Shown here: piece after piece, positions 60,941 through 64,000 of the stretch
Layout: each line of letters begins with the position of its first letter
Numbering within the stretch: position 1 is the stretch's first letter
Source of the DNA: Hydnum rufescens UP504
Taxonomy: Eukaryota; Basidiomycota; Agaricomycetes; Cantharellales; Hydnaceae
DNA length: 64,000 bases
Direction of reading: 5' to 3'
NCBI GenBank assembly: GCA_014904985.1
Contig: MU128933.1
Location: 248,001-312,000, forward strand
Position numbers and translations under genes: made by a program
Notes under the pieces: model-generated
Database searches by the model: none
Told to the model about the DNA's origin: nothing
Seen by the model: only the letters and a program-made list of their open reading frames with translations

Positions 60941-62016
60941 CGTTTAAGCGCGCTCTCACGACCATACCCAGGGACCCGCGCCTCCCTCTTCATATAATTC
61001 CGGCAAATTTATTTTTTTCCTTCCATGTCCACGGCATTAAGCAGGTAAGTACAGCTACATATACAGGTGGTTTCCCCTCCTCACAACGGGATTATTATGA
61101 ATCGGCGTTCCTGGAGACCCAAAGCACCGTGTCGTTTCGATAAGCACCTTGCTATACTGGGCGTTTGGACGAGTATTTTTCTCTCTCAAACTTAATATCT
61201 GGGTCTACTCGCAGGTATCCATTTCCTGTCTTCTCCCGCGCACGCGGGGGAGCATTATATTATTGGTGCGGCTTTGATCGCGATCACAATTGAAATCAAG
61301 AACCAGAAGCTTAAAACCAGCGACTGCGACTACTCTTTGCATAACAACTACTTCTCTTTGTTCCCACTCCGCTGCCTTCTTCATAATGTCCACTTCCATT
61401 TGTGTGTGTATTCTTATTAATCTATCGCGATTACAGAGCCGTAAAAAAAAAGTGCATTCTCCTCGTTGCACCAATCATCATATCATCCCCGAATTATGCG
61501 ACTTCTCGGCGCTGGTGTTCTGCTCTCTCATCCCCCCTATCACTATGTCCGAGATGCGCTATCGTGCAACAATTCCCCCCCCCGTCCTCCGCCTACGATG
61601 CAGCGTGCGGCGTGTGAAGAATATCTGTGAATCCCGAGGCAGTTCAAACTGGAGAACGCATACTGTGGTAAGTAGTAGTCACCCCCCATCGCGATCCGAC
61701 CGAAAGATTCTTTTCATTGCTTCATAACAGTAGTGTGGGGCCCGGAAAGGATAATATTCTGTTCCTTTCATTTCTCATCTCATTTCTTCTCCATTCAAGT
61801 TGGGGGCGGGGGGCGCTGCTGATGGCCCGATCTCTTTGTCACATCACCGCGTAAACGTAAGGGTGCGAAGAAAGAGAGAGGCACCGCTCTACTTCACTAT
61901 TTTTTTTTTCTCACTCGTTCTTGAGAAATGTGTTGCTTCTGCTGCTTTTTCCTTTTCGCGTCATCGTTGTGCCGGTATCCCCTTACTACGCCCAAGGAGC
62001 TGAGGTGCATTTGCAT

Positions 62017-62051
<35 letters not shown>

Positions 62052-62054
62052 GTG
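62017..62054. repeat. compound (TG)n(TATG)n microsatellite
   Basis: A TG run changes into TATG units and back to TG, 38 bp in all. It is a typical polymorphic compound microsatellite. Confidence 0.9.
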
Positions 62055-63057
62055 ATTGTTACTAACCAACTGACTATAGCTATAGTGTCACATCTTCTTC
62101 CCGCTGGTGCCGGACATTCTCTCTCGCTCGAGCGGGCGTGGTGAGTAAGTCATGTTCATTCCGCGGAGACGTGGCGTTGGCGTTTTTTGCCTGTGGCGTG
62201 GCCGTACGTTTGGGCTGCTGGGCATGACATTCCCATCCCTGGGTTTGCATGCATGTGTCTATTGACCTGTGGGTCTGGACGTTTATCAACAAAAAAAAAA
62301 AAACAATTTTTGAGTGGCTGATCCCATTTTTTCCTTCAAGTTTGCTCCCCGAGGCCACATTTTCTTTTTCGTATCGTTTTTTTTTTTTCTTCATTTCCAA
62401 CCTTGCCTAACTGATGGGGGCAGCTGGCTGGACGGGTAAGGGATGGGGCGGTATACGGGCATCAAGAGAGATGATGATCGACGCACCACATCACCCCCTG
62501 CATAGCTCTCTCTCTCTCTCTCTGTGACTCCCTCCTATTCTGGGGGAGGACGGGGGTGGAGGCCTTTCGGGTCGCAGCATCGCAATCTATCCGTGTTTAT
62601 CGCAATCACGCTGTTCATTATCGATGGGCAAGGGCGTGATCGCCGATCAAGCATCAAAGAATCTGTTTTTTTTTTTTTGGTCAAATTGTCCAACTCGATC
62701 ATCTCCCCCTCTCCGCCCCTGCCTAGGGCCTAAAACTCGCGCTCTGCAGGGGGGGAAATGATGGAGCTCCCCATTACCCTATATTTGAAGATTCGAGGGC
62801 ACAAGGGCGTCATGGGACGCATGTGAAAATGAGTTAGAGATTCAGATGTGGATGCACTAGCTATAGTGATTTCTCGCCTCATCAATATTCAACACCTTTA
62901 AACGGTAATGCGTAATGCAGTGACTGGTGCATGCAAGAGGAGAAATTATCAGGAGCGGGCCGCGGGGAGGGGGCACGACCTATTCTAGTGAACTAAAAGG
63001 TCCGAGGCAGAAAGAACCGTGTGGCTCACGTTTCCAAAACGAGAGTCAAAGGTCTTC

Positions 63058-63974
63058 TTATCCATCCGAGAATTCGTCACTGCTATTACCTGAACCGGTC
63101 CCACCACCATGATCGTCGTCACCGCCACTGATGCCACTATCATTCCCATCGTCAGAAACACCGCTATCAGTCGGATACCCGTGGTGGACGGCGTGTGTGG
63201 TCGTAGGGACGTCTTCACTAGCGGCAGGAATGACGGTGACTGTCCTCCTGCGCTTCCTTCTCTGGTCTCCCCGCCTCCTACCATCACCATGATAATAATA
63301 GTCCTCATCATCGTCGCTATCAGAACCACCTCCCATATCATACAAATCCCCGTCGACGACCCCGAACGAAACCGCTCGCAGACGGCGTAATTGCTCATAT
63401 CCGCGCAATTCTGCCAGCCGTTTTACAAGATCGACATGTCCCGAAGTCTAGACGTATGGAAATGCGTGAACAGTGAGCTGGAGGCGATGAACTTGAGTCC
63501 ATCCGCCAGATGAATGCACCTCACCTTCCACGTTCGGCTCTTCAACCGTCCGTTCTGGTCACGCTCGACACCTTGTTTGCGTTCTTTGAACTGCATGTAA
63601 AACGAGCTGTCTCAGCATTCCCGTAATCATAAAATGGGGCATCGCCAAAAATGACATCTGGACATGAGCACCTTGTGGTTTTCCTCAGCGAGTAATTGCG
63701 ACAGATGTTCGATCCATAAGGAAAGTTCTTTGACCTCGCGTTCCGCTTCGTTCCTCTCTTCCAGAGTCAGACCCTCCTTCTTGACGGCACGCGTCGTCTG
63801 ATCCCTAAACTTCCTTTTCTTGGCTGATGCTGGGAACGGTGACGAGTCGAATTCGGATTCCGCTTCCTCTTCTTCTTCATCCGATGAGGTAGCCTCTACT
63901 GCGTATGATTTAACTGCTGCGGCTGCCAACCGCCGTGGCCTCTTGCGACTGGCAATGTTATTAGTGAAGTTCAT
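63058..63974 (-). CDS. charged/acidic protein of unknown function, possibly cut by the window edge
   Basis: Three exons are visible on the minus strand. The first (up to 63974, open to the edge) gives MNFTNNIASRKRPRRLAAAA, an acidic TSSDEEEEEAESEFDSS, a basic KKRKFRDQTTRAVKKEG and a helix EERNEAEREVKELSLWIEHL. Introns with GTGCTC and GTGAGG donors lead to FKERKQGVERDQNGRLKSRT and then VDLVKRLAELRGYEQLRRLR. The C-terminus is Asp/Ser/Gly-rich (SDSDDDEDYYYH, SDDGNDSGISGGDDDH) around a basic block RRRGDQRRKRRRTV. Alternating acidic and basic blocks suggest a nuclear protein. I do not recognise a family. The Met at 63974 may be the start, but the frame continues to the edge. Confidence 0.65.
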
Positions 63975-64000
63975 TCTGGCTGATGTGCCGGCTGCTGTGC

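Larger units (their letters stand above)
59051..63057. other. 4-kb convergent region without recognisable genes
   Basis: Lies between the stops of the Tcp11-like gene and the right-edge gene. It is full of pyrimidine tracts, T-runs of 8-14 (for example 60541-60554 and 62380-62391), dinucleotide microsatellites and a decamer tandem repeat. Open frames reach 159 codons (60664-61143) but owe their length to low complexity. I see no tRNA, transposon or conserved protein. Confidence 0.45.

Noticed and set aside
60664..61143. 159-codon open frame in the repeat-rich stretch
   Set aside because: Its length is produced by the CT microsatellite and decamer repeat; the residues are low-complexity Leu/Ser/Arg.
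61290..61727. 145-codon open frame
   Set aside because: Low-complexity, no motif, and no conserved splice structure.

Overview
The window reads as nuclear DNA of a filamentous basidiomycete. It is compact, most genes carry several introns of about 50-60 nt, both strands are used equally, and the protein set is fungal: VAP, ALG6, a Cdc7/SepH-type septation kinase, a Ste7-type MAPKK, a Gpi16-type GPI transamidase subunit and a mitochondrial TilS. There is no operon logic, CRISPR array, phage or bacterial signal, and I found no convincing tRNA or rRNA gene and no intact transposon. Gene models were built by joining exons at GT-AG (sometimes GC-AG) sites so that the protein follows the family. 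For eleven models I summed the exon lengths and each total was a multiple of three.

Left part (1-23,700): a possible N-terminus at the left edge, then VAP/Scs2, DNA polymerase alpha B subunit (POL12) head-to-head with a CobW-type zinc GTPase (ZNG1), an MDR oxidoreductase, ArfGAP Glo3 head-to-head with the AMPK beta subunit, an unknown coiled-coil protein head-to-head with an Utp30-like L1-domain protein, a Ste7-like MAPKK, ALG6 head-to-head with Vps71/Swc6, and Iwr1 head-to-head with mitochondrial uL5 (MRPL7). Four of these divergent pairs have only 38-76 bp between start codons.

Middle part (24,000-48,100): a prenylated (CaaX) disordered protein, a long Cdc7/SepH-like septation kinase, AFG2 tail-to-tail with GPI16, a hotdog thioesterase, a DPP-V-like S9 peptidase, mitochondrial TilS, a predicted secreted protein of unknown function, and translin.

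Right part (48,500-64,000): an intronless Ser/Thr kinase with a large activation-loop insertion, a 3.8-kb stretch without recognisable genes, L-2-hydroxyglutarate dehydrogenase, a Tcp11/Sok1-like protein, a 4-kb stretch rich in microsatellites and pyrimidine tracts, and an acidic protein of unknown function cut by, or starting next to, the right edge.

The genes are mostly housekeeping (replication, ribosome biogenesis, ER glycosylation and GPI anchoring, vesicle traffic, chromatin, Pol II import) plus signalling (AMPK, mating-type MAPK, septation). I see no metabolic cluster and no strong case for a novel system. The best leads are the very tight bidirectional promoters, the frequency of GC-AG introns, the kinase insertion, several family-less proteins and the two large gene-free stretches.
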